A DNA stretch of 64,000 nt, taken from positions 9,299,001-9,363,000 of the forward strand of contig CM067536.1 of assembly GCA_034509925.1 (NCBI GenBank), given 5' to 3'. The position numbers and the translations under genes are program-made. Below are positions 16,463-27,116 of this stretch, in pieces (the stretch's first letter is position 1; every line of letters starts with the position of its first letter). The notes under the pieces are model-generated. The model ran no database searches. It was not told the origin of the DNA and worked only from the letters and a program-made list of their open reading frames with translations. The DNA is from Hirudinaria manillensis (taxonomy: Eukaryota > Annelida > Clitellata > Hirudinida > Hirudinidae).

Positions 16463-19400
16463 CATCATCGTCATCGTCATCATCATCATCATCGTCGCAA
16501 GCAGCAGCAGCATTGTGTGACCTTGTGAACTTTGTCAGTTTCTTGTGCTCGTTCTAAGATTCAAAGAGCAGTGGAGGAGACTGCAAGATGGAGTCCATGA
16601 CACGAGAGTATGGACGACGTGCTAAGCAGATTAGGATTAAATCTAATTTCCTTCTAAATCGAAATAAGACGACAACATATGGGAATGACAGCGACCAGGG
16701 GGTGAGGTGAGTGGTTGAACGAGGGGACGAAGGATGGACGGACGGACGGATGGATGGACGAGTGATCGGAAATGTTGAGTGAATCGTTGAAGGAATAAAG
16801 GTTTGGGTCTTCCAAGATGAACAGAAACAAAAAGAAAAGCATATAAACAGGTAAAGGATGAACGATTGACAAGAGAAAATAAAAATGGATGGATGGATGG
16901 ATGGATGGATGGATGGATGGATGGATGGATGGATGGATGGATGGATGGATGGATGGATGGATGGATGGATGGATGGATGGATGGATGGATGGATGGATGG
17001 ATGGATGGATGGATGGATGGATGGATGGATGGATGGATGGATGGATGGATGGATGGATGGATGGATGGATGGATGGATGGATGGATGGATGGATGGATGG
17101 ATGGATGGATGGATGGATGGATGGATGGATGGATGGATGGATGGATGGATGGATGGATGGATGGATGGATGGATGGATGGATGGATGGATGGATGGATGA
17201 ATGAATGAAATAGTAGAAGATGGACTGACGAGCGGAGAAGAGAATGGGAAGGAAACATCATAGCGTTGTTATAACCTTTCATCGTTAAAATTAAAGTCAA
17301 CACCTCGAGATAATAACAAGAGCAAGTAATTTGAGTTGAATTTAAAAAAGAAAAATTTAATTTAAAAATGAAAATGAATAAAAAATAAAAAAATAAATCA
17401 GGTCAGTCGGGAAAAAACATGAAATCCGAGTTTTCAAGCATTCCATTTAGCGTCAGTCAGCAGTACCAATTTATTTCACGTTTGTCCATCTGTTCATTCA
17501 TCCGCTCGCCAGTCAATCCATCGACTCATCCTTCCATCCATCCATCCTTCCATCCATCCATCCATCCATCCATCCATCCATCCATCCATCCATCCATCCA
17601 TCCATCCATCCATCCATCCATCCATCCATCCATCCATCCATCCATCCATCCATCCATCCATCCATCCATCCATCCATCCATCGTCAACGATCACCAGTTA
17701 TAATCACAAAATCATGGAATGAAAGTTTACTTTTAAACGAAATCGATCGATCAAACGGAAGCATTTCAAGTTGCATATCATGAAAATTCAGACAAAACGT
17801 TGTTTCTAATCTGCAAGAATAGAAATGTTCTGACGATTCTCAGAATGTTAAATTTAAATTTCAATTAAACTATGAATGAATGTTGTTGTTCCAATTTAAA
17901 ACTTTAAAAATAGCTTTGGAAACGGATTTTAAAAGTGAATTCCTTCAGAAAATTATTTCGTAAAAGTTTCTTCCGGTTGATTTCTTTTCTTTTCCAAACA
18001 AAGAGTTTTTAATTGGCCTCCGGAACGACGGAGCCCAAAGTGATGGATGTCCACGTGATAATGACGTCATACACTTCTGTTATAATGCCTGCGTGTCCAC
18101 AATGCATCCTCATCATGAGCCAAACTCAGAGCTTGGATTCTCTCACGCTAGTGTTGTTGCTGATGATGATGATGATGATTACGATGGTGATGGTCATGAT
18201 GATGATGATGATGATGATGAAAAAAAGTTATTTTTTTTAAATAGAAAAAAATGTAACTTCATTTCGCCCATCCCTGGTTTTTGCCGGTGCCAATGAGCAT
18301 GTGTGTTCGGTTGCCAAGGTGATGCCCGGACTGTTATTTATGGTCTTTTCTTTCCGGGAGCCTAACGATGCCGACGTCGGCGGCGATGACGACGACGACG
18401 ACGATGAGGATTATTTTGATGATGATGATGATGGAAGGGGCCAATGAACCTATTCTTCATTGAAGATCCACACGTGGTCGTCTTCGTCATCATCATTATC
18501 ATTATCGGTTGTAAAGCAAAAGGACTCGCCTCATCACCCTCAGTTGGTAAACGGCTGATTCGATCACTTACCCGTTCATTCAATCACTCATTCATTCACT
18601 CAATCACCCAGTAATTCATTCATTCATCCACTCATTCGTCCACTCATTCGTCCACTCAATCACCCAGTAATTCATTCATTCATTCATCCACTCATTCGTT
18701 CACTCATTCACCCACCCACCCACCCATCTATTATTTAAGTTAATTAGAGAACAGAGACGAAACCCGGTCAAAATTGCTTCTCAAATATTCTTCATCATTC
18801 TTGTGTTCGTCATCGTCATTATCGTCGTCGTCGTCGTCAACACCGCCATAGTCATCATCGTCGTCGTCATCACCATCATCGTCATCATCACCACCACCAT
18901 CATCATCATCATCATCATCGCTCACCCTGTTCTCATTAAAATGCTGGAGGAGGTATTACGCTTAAAAAATCTATTCAAGTCATTAAGTCAACTAATGCGG
19001 ACTGAAAGCTTTAATAATAGTTTGTGGAAGATGATGATGATGATGACGATGACGATGACGATGATGATGATGACGATGATGATGAAGATGGTGATGATGA
19101 TGATGGTGAGGAGGAGGATGATGATGATGATGAGGAGGAGGAGGATGATGATGATGATGATAGCCGTGCTGGTGCCGTGTTGGTGACGTCGACAATGTAT
19201 ATTCATGTAATTATGGAAAATAATCGTGGAAATTTTTAGAAAATAATTTGTCAACAATCGCATAAAAAATGTACAAAAAAAATATAAAAAAATAAAAGTT
19301 TATTAAAAAACTAAAGCCGGAGTAATATGCAATTGGGTCACGAGAAAAAGAGACACGGCTGACCTAATTGGCATGCGTCTCCTGATTCGTCGGAAAGGTC

Positions 19401-20069
19401 ACCGCAGTTGTTGACGTCATCGCAAAGGTTGCTATTGGAGATGCACTTGTCTATGACGGGGCATTTGAACAGACCGCTGCACGTCCTGTAGTGCTTGTAA
19501 TCTGGGTCAGGTGAGCTCACGATTTAAGTAGGTCGGATCAGGGCTTTGGCCCTATTGAGGGGTGTCACGGAAATTACGAGGAAAACGTTTTTTTATGATT
19601 CGATGAAAAGGAATGAAATGCTATGATTATAATTGACCAATTATTCGTTCACTCACCAATTCACTCACTCATTCACTCACTCACTCACTCAACTACCCAC
19701 CCACGCACCCACTCAACTACCCACCCACGCACCCACTAGTGAACGTAAACAAAAACTCCCAGGGTTGGGGCAGAAGTTGTATAAGTTTTGAAGGTTAAAC
19801 CTTCGTTGAAGGCCGTGATGACGATCACCAGGTGACCTCCAAATGAAGACGACGACGACGATGATGATGAGGAAGAGGAGGAGAAGGAAGATGGTTTATT
19901 ATTTCTGTTGTTGTAAAAATCAATAGAATAATATTTCTAGCATCAACAGACTATTATTTGCCTAACAATACAGCAGAACGAGATTTATGATCATCGGTTA
20001 AAATTATAAGAACGACATTTCGTCATCGTCATCGTCATCGTCATCATCGTCGTCATCATCGTCGTCATC

Positions 20070-20101
<32 letters not shown>

Positions 20102-20421
20102 CAGCATTTCATTGTTTACTGGCTTTTATTATTGTTGACCCACCTCAATTGTAATGTCACATAAGCACCTGAAGAAAAATGGTTCCCGGCTGAGCGAAGC
20201 ATTGAAGACGACGACGACGACGACGACGACGATGATGATGATGATGATGATGACGACGATGACAAGCAATCACGATGCAGGCTTGTTTCAGTCAGCATCT
20301 TTTATTGAAAGCATGAATAATTTATTTCTTTTGAGAAGTAATTGGACGTTCATCTTTCCATTTTTCCATCCGTCCATCCATCCGTTCATTCATCCATCCA
20401 TCCATCCATCCATCCATCCGC

Positions 20422-20455
<34 letters not shown>

Positions 20456-20929
20456 GTCCGTCCATACTAACCACTGACTGGCTGTTGACTATGCTTGGTC
20501 CATCGTATATTTGCAGATAACTCGAACAAGAAATGTTCTCGTGACGTCTCAACTCGTTATTAAAATTAATATTTCCATCATCACCTGGTTCGTTACCATG
20601 GTGATAATCATTGTTATTATTATTGTTGTTACCATCATCATTATCATCAGCATTATTATCATCATCATCATCGGTTCCAATTCGTTCCGGCGACTGAACT
20701 TCCCGCAGCCTTTGGCGCGCGTACACCAGACGACCTTGACCCGAACCCGAATGGGCGGAGCTAAGCGGTGATTCGATGGCCACGTTGAACATGAGCTTCC
20801 AATTGGTCAGTTCCGTCTTGAAGGTGACCCTGCAACCCTGGGGGGGTATGGTGTGGACCGCTATCTCCACCACGAGTGCACCGTCACCGATAGGTTCCAC
20901 TCGACTGCACTTGCTTGAATCCAGGATGT
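12120..20929 (-). CDS. CUB-like/LDLa single-pass membrane protein with His/Gln-rich cytoplasmic tail (partial model)
   Basis: Predicted cell-surface protein resembling NETO, LRAD or LRP-type CUB/LDLa receptors in architecture; no orthologue recognised. Exons by minus-strand order: 20929-20472 (CUB-like first half, [15 protein letters not shown] and [12 protein letters not shown], with an Asn/Asp-rich insert), a possible small CUB exon near 20158-20124 (AYVTLQL), 19515 or 19501-19364 (LDLa module, six cysteines, [14 protein letters not shown] calcium-binding end), 15346-15122 (transmembrane segment [19 protein letters not shown] then basic RSRR), 12526-12120 (135 codons, poly-His and poly-Gln, ending IHV, stop at 12120). 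The LDLa-TM-tail junctions are phase-compatible. The CUB-to-LDLa splice and all 5' exons, including a signal peptide, are unresolved. The IHV C terminus resembles a class II PDZ ligand (inference). Confidence 0.62.
12545..12715. repeat. AT-rich tandem repeat, about 45-bp unit
   Basis: About four copies of a unit containing ATAGAATAATAATAATTATT followed by TTA triplets, just upstream (gene sense) of the last CUB/LDLa exon. Confidence 0.85.
12757..12840. repeat. Interstitial telomere-like (CCCTAA)n tract
   Basis: Degenerate CCCTAA units (ACCCTAAAGCTAACCCTAA and relatives) inside the CUB/LDLa intron. TTAGGG is the common metazoan telomere repeat. Confidence 0.8.
12941..13073. repeat. 19-bp minisatellite, seven copies
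   Basis: Seven consecutive copies of AGATATAAATAGAAATGTA with single substitutions in copies 3 and 7. Confidence 0.95.
13556..13650. repeat. (GATT)n/(ATTC)n tetranucleotide tract
   Basis: Mixed GATT and ATTC tetranucleotides, an intronic microsatellite of the CUB/LDLa gene. Confidence 0.85.
13862..13970 (+). repeat. (GAY)n microsatellite
   Basis: GAT/GAC triplets over about 105 bp, an intron of the minus-strand CUB/LDLa gene. Frames through it give poly-Asp or poly-His. Confidence 0.92.
14761..14786. promoter_or_regulatory. Candidate CRE plus E-box pair
   Basis: A perfect 14-bp palindrome, CTGTGACGTCACAG (14761-14774), contains a full CRE and is followed 7 bp later by the E-box TCACGTGA (14779-14786). 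It lies between the transmembrane and tail exons of the CUB/LDLa gene. Binding is inferred from motif only. Confidence 0.4.
15375..15450 (+). repeat. (GAT)n/(GAC)n microsatellite
   Basis: GAT/GAC triplets immediately upstream (gene sense) of the transmembrane exon. Confidence 0.88.
16430..16510 (-). repeat. (ATC)n and GCA-repeat tract
   Basis: ATC triplets followed by AGCAGCAGCAG, intronic. Confidence 0.85.
16885..17199 (+). repeat. (ATGG)n array, about 79 copies
   Basis: About 315 bp of uninterrupted ATGG tetranucleotides. Because the unit is 4 bp, all frames stay open and mimic long MDGW or HPSI proteins. Confidence 0.98.
17526..17682 (-). repeat. (CCAT)n array, about 35 copies
   Basis: Reverse-complement motif of the array at 16885-17199, about 350 bp downstream, pure from about 17549. 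Confidence 0.97.
18052..18069. promoter_or_regulatory. Candidate E-box plus CRE pair
   Basis: CACGTG (18052-18057) followed 4 bp later by the palindromic CRE TGACGTCA (18062-18069), in a CUB/LDLa intron. This is the same motif pair as at 14761-14786 in the opposite order. Function inferred. Confidence 0.35.
18590..18730. repeat. Degenerate (CATT/CACT)n tract
   Basis: Tetranucleotide-derived sequence with two near-duplicate segments containing CATTCGTCCACTC and AATCACCCAGTAATTC. Confidence 0.8.
18800..18922 (-). repeat. (ATC/GTC)n microsatellite
   Basis: Trinucleotide tract in a CUB/LDLa intron; no coding evidence. Confidence 0.88.
19028..19163 (+). repeat. (GAT)n/(GAG)n microsatellite
   Basis: GAT with GAC and GAG blocks; the acidic ORF across it is an artefact. 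Confidence 0.9.
20022..20100 (-). repeat. (ATC/GTC)n microsatellite
   Basis: Triplet tract in the intron between the CUB and LDLa exons. Confidence 0.88.
20365..20464 (-). repeat. (CCAT/CCGT)n array
   Basis: About 100 bp of CCAT with CCGT variants, directly downstream (gene sense) of the CUB-like exon ending at 20472. Confidence 0.93.
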
Positions 20930-22097
20930 CTGCGTATTGCATAATGGAGGAGTAGGTAAGATGGTTGGAATGGCGGAAGAAGGTTTGTAGACGTGGTTGA
21001 TTGGTCGGAGTGATTGATTGATTGATGATTGAGTGATTGATCGGAGTGATTGAATTCGAAATCTCCGTGATTGCGCGTAGTACTCGTGATATATTCGTTT
21101 ATTGCCATAATTAAAATAATAAAAATATTTAATTTATTTATTCACAAATTATTTTAAATTCAAAACGATGTTGATTTTCGTTGTTTAATTGTTATTTAGA
21201 AACTATTTTCAGCGGAAAATTCCAAGGATGAAAATGAAACGTCAATCTGTTAAAGTTTCATTAAAATCTTTTAACTTTTCATTTTTCAATTTTTTATTTT
21301 TCAACTTTTAAACTTAAAATGATTTTAAAATCCAATTTTCACCTTTAAATTCACTTCATGAACATGCAAATGAACCTCCCAAGCAGCAATCAATTATCAT
21401 AATTTAATCATTTTAATGTGACCTTTAACCCGAATAATAAATTTAAATTCGTATTTTTTTAATTTTTAAATTTCACTTCAAAGCAGAAATTAAAACATGA
21501 AAGATAACGTCCCCCTGTAAATCTTCATTCAAGAAATTAGTGGCAAAAACAAAATGGCGATTTTTTTTTGTTTTTTTTCTAAACTCGAATAATTTGGAAT
21601 AATTGAAGCAAAACAAAGAATTAAATTGAAAGAATTAAACTGAATTTTAAATTTAATTTTAATCAGAAAAATAAAGGAAAACATTTGAAAACATTTGAAT
21701 GGATTTGCAGGAACTTTTTGAGGATTCGTTTGAATCACGAACTTGAGGTTTGTTCGAAATTGAACATTTAATTAATAATATCACGATATAATAATTAATA
21801 ATATTAATTAATAATATCACAATATATTAATTAATAATAATAATATTAATTTTACATTAAATATCATAATTTTATTTATATAAGATCAAATGATGAACTA
21901 CAAATAGTTTTAAAAATTATTAAATTTATTAAAATTAAAATTTTTTTTTTAAATTTAAATGTAAATATCGATTTATTATTGGCCATCTGGTGTAATTTAA
22001 AAAAAACATAAATCCATTCTCCATCTTTGAAGGAGTTCATGTTGTCGATTTGAAGTGAGTTTCAAAAATCTTCAAATCAGCTGCTGGTGACCCAATG

Positions 22098-22400
22098 GGT
22101 GGGTGGGTGAGTGAGTGAGTGAATGAATGAGTGAATGAATGATTGAATGAGTGATTGAATGAATAAGTGAGTGAGTGGGTGAGTGAGTGAGTGAGTGAGT
22201 GAGTGAGTGAGTGAGTGAGTGAGTGAGTGAGTGAGTGAGTGAGTGAGTGAGTGAGTGAGTGAGTGAGTGAGTGAGTGAGTGAGTGAGTGAGTGAGTGAGT
22301 GAGTGAGTGAGTGAGTGAGTGAGTGAGTGAGTGAGTGAGTGAGTGAATGAGTGATTGAATGAATAAGTGAACGAGTGGGTAGGTGAGTGAGTGAGTGATT
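22098..22400. repeat. (GTGA)n array with variant ends
   Basis: Pure GTGA/GAGT in the middle (about 22166-22346), flanked by GAATGAAT and GATTGAAT variants on both sides. Confidence 0.96.
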
Positions 22401-22567
22401 GAAAGATAAATGAAAAGAAGGAGACGTTTAAGCCCAAAAACTTGATCGATTGCCTTGCTCGCCCAGCCGCCTGTAAATGTCTTAATCCATCCACATGAGT
22501 GTCAAGTCTCGTAAACACACAAGGACACACGTGCACAACCGTCCAAATCCAGGTGCAAGTAAAGTGG

Positions 22568-22778
22568 TTGAATAGATGGACAGATTTAGGGGTGAATCGA
22601 TGGATGGACGGATGGACGTACGGATGGATGGATGGACAGATTTGGGAGTGAATCGATGGATGGACGGACGGACGGATGGATGGATGGATGGATGGATGGA
22701 TGGACGGACGGACGGATGGATGGATGGACAGATTTGGGAGTGAATCGATGGATGGACGGATGGATGGATGGATGAGTA
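22568..22778 (+). repeat. Higher-order GGAT/GGAC repeat
   Basis: Blocks of GGATGGAC tetranucleotides are separated by recurring AGATTTGGGAGTGAATCGAT, giving a higher-order repeat of roughly 70-100 bp with three copies. Confidence 0.9.
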
Positions 22779-22910
22779 CGTGAATTTATCTGCGGCAACT
22801 TTAACAGGCATTGTTGGAAGTTTACACAGGTTGGAACATTTCATGGAGAATGCATGGAACTGATCAGACACGAAACCTATGATGATGATGATGATGATGA
22901 TGATGATTAC

Positions 22911-22997
22911 GACGTCGCCATGACAACGACGGTGTTTGGTTGGGTCGGACTATGTGACTATGGAATGATAATCATGGCGTTGTCATGGCAACGTGCA
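22911..22997. promoter_or_regulatory. Two X-box-like palindromes
   Basis: GTCGCCATGACAAC (near 22913) and GTTGTCATGGCAAC (near 22979) both approximate the RFX X-box GTNRCC-N0-3-RGYAAC with one mismatch each. No adjacent start codon is recognised. Confidence 0.3.
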
Positions 22998-23260
22998 AAG
23001 GACACGTGACGAGTCTTTCTAAGAAGAACGTCTAATTTGTCAAAGGTTTTTAGATTTCAAAAAAAAAATTAAAACTTGGTACTGACAACGATGACTACGA
23101 TGATGACGATGATGACGATGATGACGATGACGTCGACGAAAATTATGATAACGATGACCCTTTCTTCCGCCCAGCCATCCATCCATTCACAAGAGAGTCA
23201 TCACGGTGATGGACTCGTTTCGTGCAACACACCTTTCCGCTCCTGTCGTATTATGGAATG

Positions 23261-24118
23261 TGAGTGAGTGAGTGAGTGAGTGAGTGAGTGAGTGAGTGAG
23301 TGAGTGAGTGAGTGAGTGAGTGAGTGAGTGAGTGAGTGAGTGAGTGAGTGAGTGAGTGAGTGAGTGAGTGAGTGAGTGAGTGAGTGAGTGAGTGAGTGAG
23401 TGAGTGAGTGAGTGAGTGAGTGAGTGAGTGAGTGAGTGAGTGAGTGAGTGAGTGAGTGAGTGAGTGAGTGAGTGAGTGAGTGAGTGAGTGATTGAATGAA
23501 TGAGTGAGTGAGTGGGTGAGTGAGTGAGCGAGCGAGTGAGTGAGTGAGTGAGTGAGTGAGTGAGTGAGTGAGTGAGTGAGTGAGTGAGTGAGTGAGTGAG
23601 TGAGTGAGTGAGTGAGTGAGTGAGTGAGTGAGTGAGTGAGTGAGTGAGTGAGTGAGTGAGTGAGTGAGTGAGTGAGTGAGTGAGTGAGTGAGTGAGTGAG
23701 TGAGTGAGTGAGTGAGTGAGTGAGTGAGTGAGTGAGTGAGTGAGTGAGTGAGTGAGTGAGTGAGTGAGTGAGTGAGTGAGTGAGTGAGTGAGTGAGTGAG
23801 TGAGTGAGTGAGTGAGTGAGTGAGTGAGTGAGTGAGTGAGTGGAGTGAGTGAGTGAGTGAGTGAGTGAGTGAGTGAGTGAGTGAGTGAGTGAGTGAGTGA
23901 GTGAGTGAGTGAGTGAGTGAGTGAGTGAGTGAGTGAGTGAGTGAGTGAGTGAGTGAGTGAGTGAGTGAGTGAGTGAGTGAGTGAGTGAGTGAGTGAGTGA
24001 GTGAGTGAGTGAGTGAGTGAGTGAGTGAGTGAGTGAGTGAGTGAGTGAGTGAGTGAGTGAGTGAGTGAGTGAGTGAGTGAGTGAGTGAGTGAGTGAGTGA
24101 GTGAGTGAGTGAGTGAGT
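23261..24118. repeat. (GTGA)n array, about 858 bp
   Basis: Largest array in the window. It is pure except for a variant segment at about 23489-23535 (GATTGAATGAATG, GTGGGTG, CGAGCGAG) and one extra G near 23841 that shifts the register of everything downstream. It stays open in several frames and mimics a 320-residue THSL protein. Confidence 0.98.
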
Positions 24119-24483
24119 CACGGAGTTTATGCCCAAAAATGTGGTCAGAATTGTCAACCACAACTTGCCAATTAAATAAGCTTATAAATTAATTAACTAG
24201 ATTTATCAATCAATTAACAAAATTAATCCATAATGATAGATGCACGGCGAAATTTAACTGGGTTTGTCTATCCGCAGTTCACTTTTATCAATCCGTTGTT
24301 GTTGTTGTCATTGTTGTTGTTAACCCATGGTCATCAACATCGTCGTCGTCATCATCATCATCGTCATCATCATCATCGTCGTCGTCGTCGTCGTCGTATT
24401 TTGTTGCTTCCTTTCCTTCAGCACAGGTGAATGGAGAGCGTTAGATGATGTACGACCGCTTATGGGTCTGGGAAAATCCCGAG

Positions 24484-24493
24484 CTATTTATAG
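24484..24493. promoter_or_regulatory. Consensus MEF2-type site
   Basis: CTATTTATAG is an exact match to the MEF2 consensus YTAWWWWTAR. It lies in unassigned DNA upstream of the CUB/LDLa gene. One 10-bp match can occur by chance. Confidence 0.2.
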
Positions 24494-26527
24494 CCAAAAT
24501 AACCCCCACCAATCCTGTGAGGAGTTGTGACCATGTTTTATGGCGGCACCAGCCTCTGGTGTTGATGATGATGTTGAAGATGAAGATGACGACGAAGATG
24601 ACGAACCGTTTCCATGGAAATCGATTTTCACAAATGTAAATAATCCCAAAGAAATAAAATCAGCCCAGCACCGTTAATCTTTAAATTAATTTATTAATAT
24701 TATTTTTTTAAATTTATTATTATCATCAAATTAATATTTTTAGTAAATTTTTCATTTTCCTCTTTAAAAACTGACATTTAAAAAGCATGATTTGAGAACA
24801 TGAAGGGAAATGGAGTTTATAATTGAACTGATTCTTCAGAAGAACGAATCGTCATCAATTTACACCTGCTCGTTTGATTTCAAGTCTTACGATCTCATGA
24901 CTGGTTTCGAACAGCAGGCATTGTGGCCATTAATGCATCATCTTCTCTCAGATAGTGATTTAAAATATTTTTATGTATGCAATTATTTATTTATTTATTT
25001 ATATTTATTCAATTCATAGTGCGACGTAATTTATTCAATTTTAATATTCTTTGACTCATTAAGAGGAGTCTCAACCCGGGTATTGAACACCAGAGCTTTT
25101 GGTTATCAGCATATTTATATTGATTCTGCAAATTCCATTGTATTGAAAGACAAAAATCAAGGGTGGATGGATGGATGGATGGATGGAAAGATAAAGCATT
25201 CAATAAAAGACAAAAGCTTGGAAGTCTTGTTGATGACAGAGTGAATTCGAGACTTGGAAAAGACGAATGCGTTTAATGGATCGTTAAAACGTGGAGGCGA
25301 TGAAAAGAAGAGGAAGTCGACAAGATTGCTGGTAATGATTGCGATGATGATGATGATGATACATAGAAGAGCAAGAATAATTTGAACCATTATTATTAAT
25401 ATTAATAATAATATTATGGCGGTTTAAATATTACGAGGAAATAATATTACGTGGCCATTGATGTGTTGAACGGAGGATGCGATCAATCCATCTTCAGACG
25501 GGATTAAAGGCGTCATTTTCTTGTCAATTCGAGAACGCAGAAGAGCGTTTTTGGCGCTAAAACACGGCGCTAGGATTGTTTCCATGCCACGGTTTTGCCG
25601 CTAACAAGAAATCGATCAAATGATAATGGAGAAGTTGCTATCGTGGTTCTATAAACAATTTTGTGGGCTAATGTCTGAGCCATAGTTTTGTGATGCATTG
25701 TGATTTCTGCGAAACATGCCATTTGAAAAAATAAATTTCAGTTATTTTTTTAAATTTTTATTTATTATAATATAAAGGGTATAATAAATTTTTAAAAAGT
25801 TATAATCGAAAACATGTAAAATCTATAAGTTTGTGCCGTCTTTGGCAAGAACCCTAAAATGTTGAACCTTGAAATAAAGGATGCACTACTTACATCGGCC
25901 CTGAATTTCGGTGTGACTTTGATAATATGAAAACGGAATTGAACAGACCAGCAAAAAAACAGTGTACAGCAACGAGCACATCTCCAAAAGCCATGGACAA
26001 ATTGCACTGGGCTTAAATTGTCTCGAACGTTTTGAAATATTTAAAAATTTTTTACTTGAAAATTTTTTTAAAATGAAACGACGCAGCAATTTTTCCGATC
26101 TCCTCAAAGAACTCGTCCATTTATCGAGTGTATTTATAGGTCCTGCGCGATGTCTGCGTTTGCAAATGGTCCGCTTTTTATTCGCTGTCGGATGTCTGCA
26201 CGACACGACGAATCTTAAAGAAACTGATGCTTAACCATTTCCGAAATGTTCCTATTAATTTCTCGTCAATATTGACATCGAGGAACAAAACAAGGAAGGT
26301 ATAGATGGACCCCCAACCAGAACTCAGTAAAATATTTATTGAATGGCATGACATTTATTTCACTAATTTGTGGTGACTAAAAAAAGCCAGACGTCCTTTT
26401 TGCCGAGGACCTAAGTTACTTATAACTACCTACTTTTCATGCTTTTGTCCTTTTACCAAGTCAAATTGGTCTTTCTCGTAAAACGGCGTACAAATTCACA
26501 GAGTTTATTTTATACTGAAGGAGCCTT

Positions 26528-26569
26528 GAGGACACCAAGACACGAGATTCGTGTGCTTGGGTGCCACTC
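26528..26569. other. Imperfect hairpin
   Basis: CCAAGACACGA and TCGTGTGCTTGG pair across a 3-nt loop with a single bulged G. Flanking bases (GAGGACA and TGCCACTC) extend the stem partly. No RNA family recognised. Confidence 0.35.
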
Positions 26570-26933
26570 GAAGACACGATGGTGTGAGAAGGCAATACTG
26601 TACTCGCTATCTAGGTAATAAACAAAAGGATCCGGAGTGTAGATGTGAAGCGAAGCATGAATCGTAATCACGTTCACCATTGAGGGCTATAAAAATTGCA
26701 GCAGTCTTTGTACATTATATTTCGCTTAAAAGTATCTAGGGCTGCAGAAATTGTTCGACTTGGATAGAACTGAGAAAGCCATTTCTGAACTTCAGGAATT
26801 AAAGCTCTCCAGGTGGTGACGGACAGACTAGCTGCTAATGTTGGTCAGCATTCGTAATGTGGTGCATTTTTGCATTGCATTGAAGATGCCTAGTGATGTA
26901 TTTATCCACGAAATAATAAAGCTTTTAAAAGCC

Positions 26934-26939
26934 TTTATT
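26934..26939 (-). terminator. Poly(A) signal AATAAA for TOLLIP
   Basis: AATAAA on the minus strand, about 180 nt beyond the TOLLIP stop codon. Confidence 0.5.
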
Positions 26940-27116
26940 GACAAAGCAAGAAACAATCACATGAACAAAGCACGGCCTCACAACGAGGTGGAGTTCCACC
27001 ATTGCTGGCATGAGAAATCAAAACGTTCATTTTACTCAAATGCCATTGCTTAAATCGCTAGAACGAAAGAAATCCTCTCGATGTACTCGGATATGTTTTT
27101 GTCGTTTCCCTCCGGT

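Larger units (their letters stand above)
20930..27116. other. Repeat-rich stretch without a recognised gene
   Basis: Six kb between the 5'-most exon I can see of the CUB/LDLa gene and the 3' end of TOLLIP. Dominated by GTGA and GGAT arrays (entered separately), GAT tracts near 22880 and 23098, and AT-rich DNA at 21100-22060 and 24640-25800. The missing 5' exons and promoter of the CUB/LDLa gene should lie here. I could not find a signal-peptide exon. Confidence 0.5.

Noticed and set aside
16554-17303. A 249-residue IHPS-repeat frame and MDGW frames on the plus strand
   Set aside because: Translation of the (ATGG)n array.
22072-22871. Ser/His-rich minus-strand frames
   Set aside because: Frames across GTGA and GGAT arrays; not protein-like outside the repeats.
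23187-24161. Open frames of 320-324 residues repeating THSL on the minus strand
   Set aside because: They exist only because a 4-bp GTGA array without a stop stays open in several frames; no splice or codon signal supports them.
24810-25019. A 69-residue plus-strand frame
   Set aside because: Ends in low-complexity Leu/Tyr from TTTA repeats; no family resemblance.
25886-26234. Overlapping frames of about 90-106 residues on both strands
   Set aside because: No homology, no splice or poly(A) context, and mutually overlapping antisense frames indicate chance.
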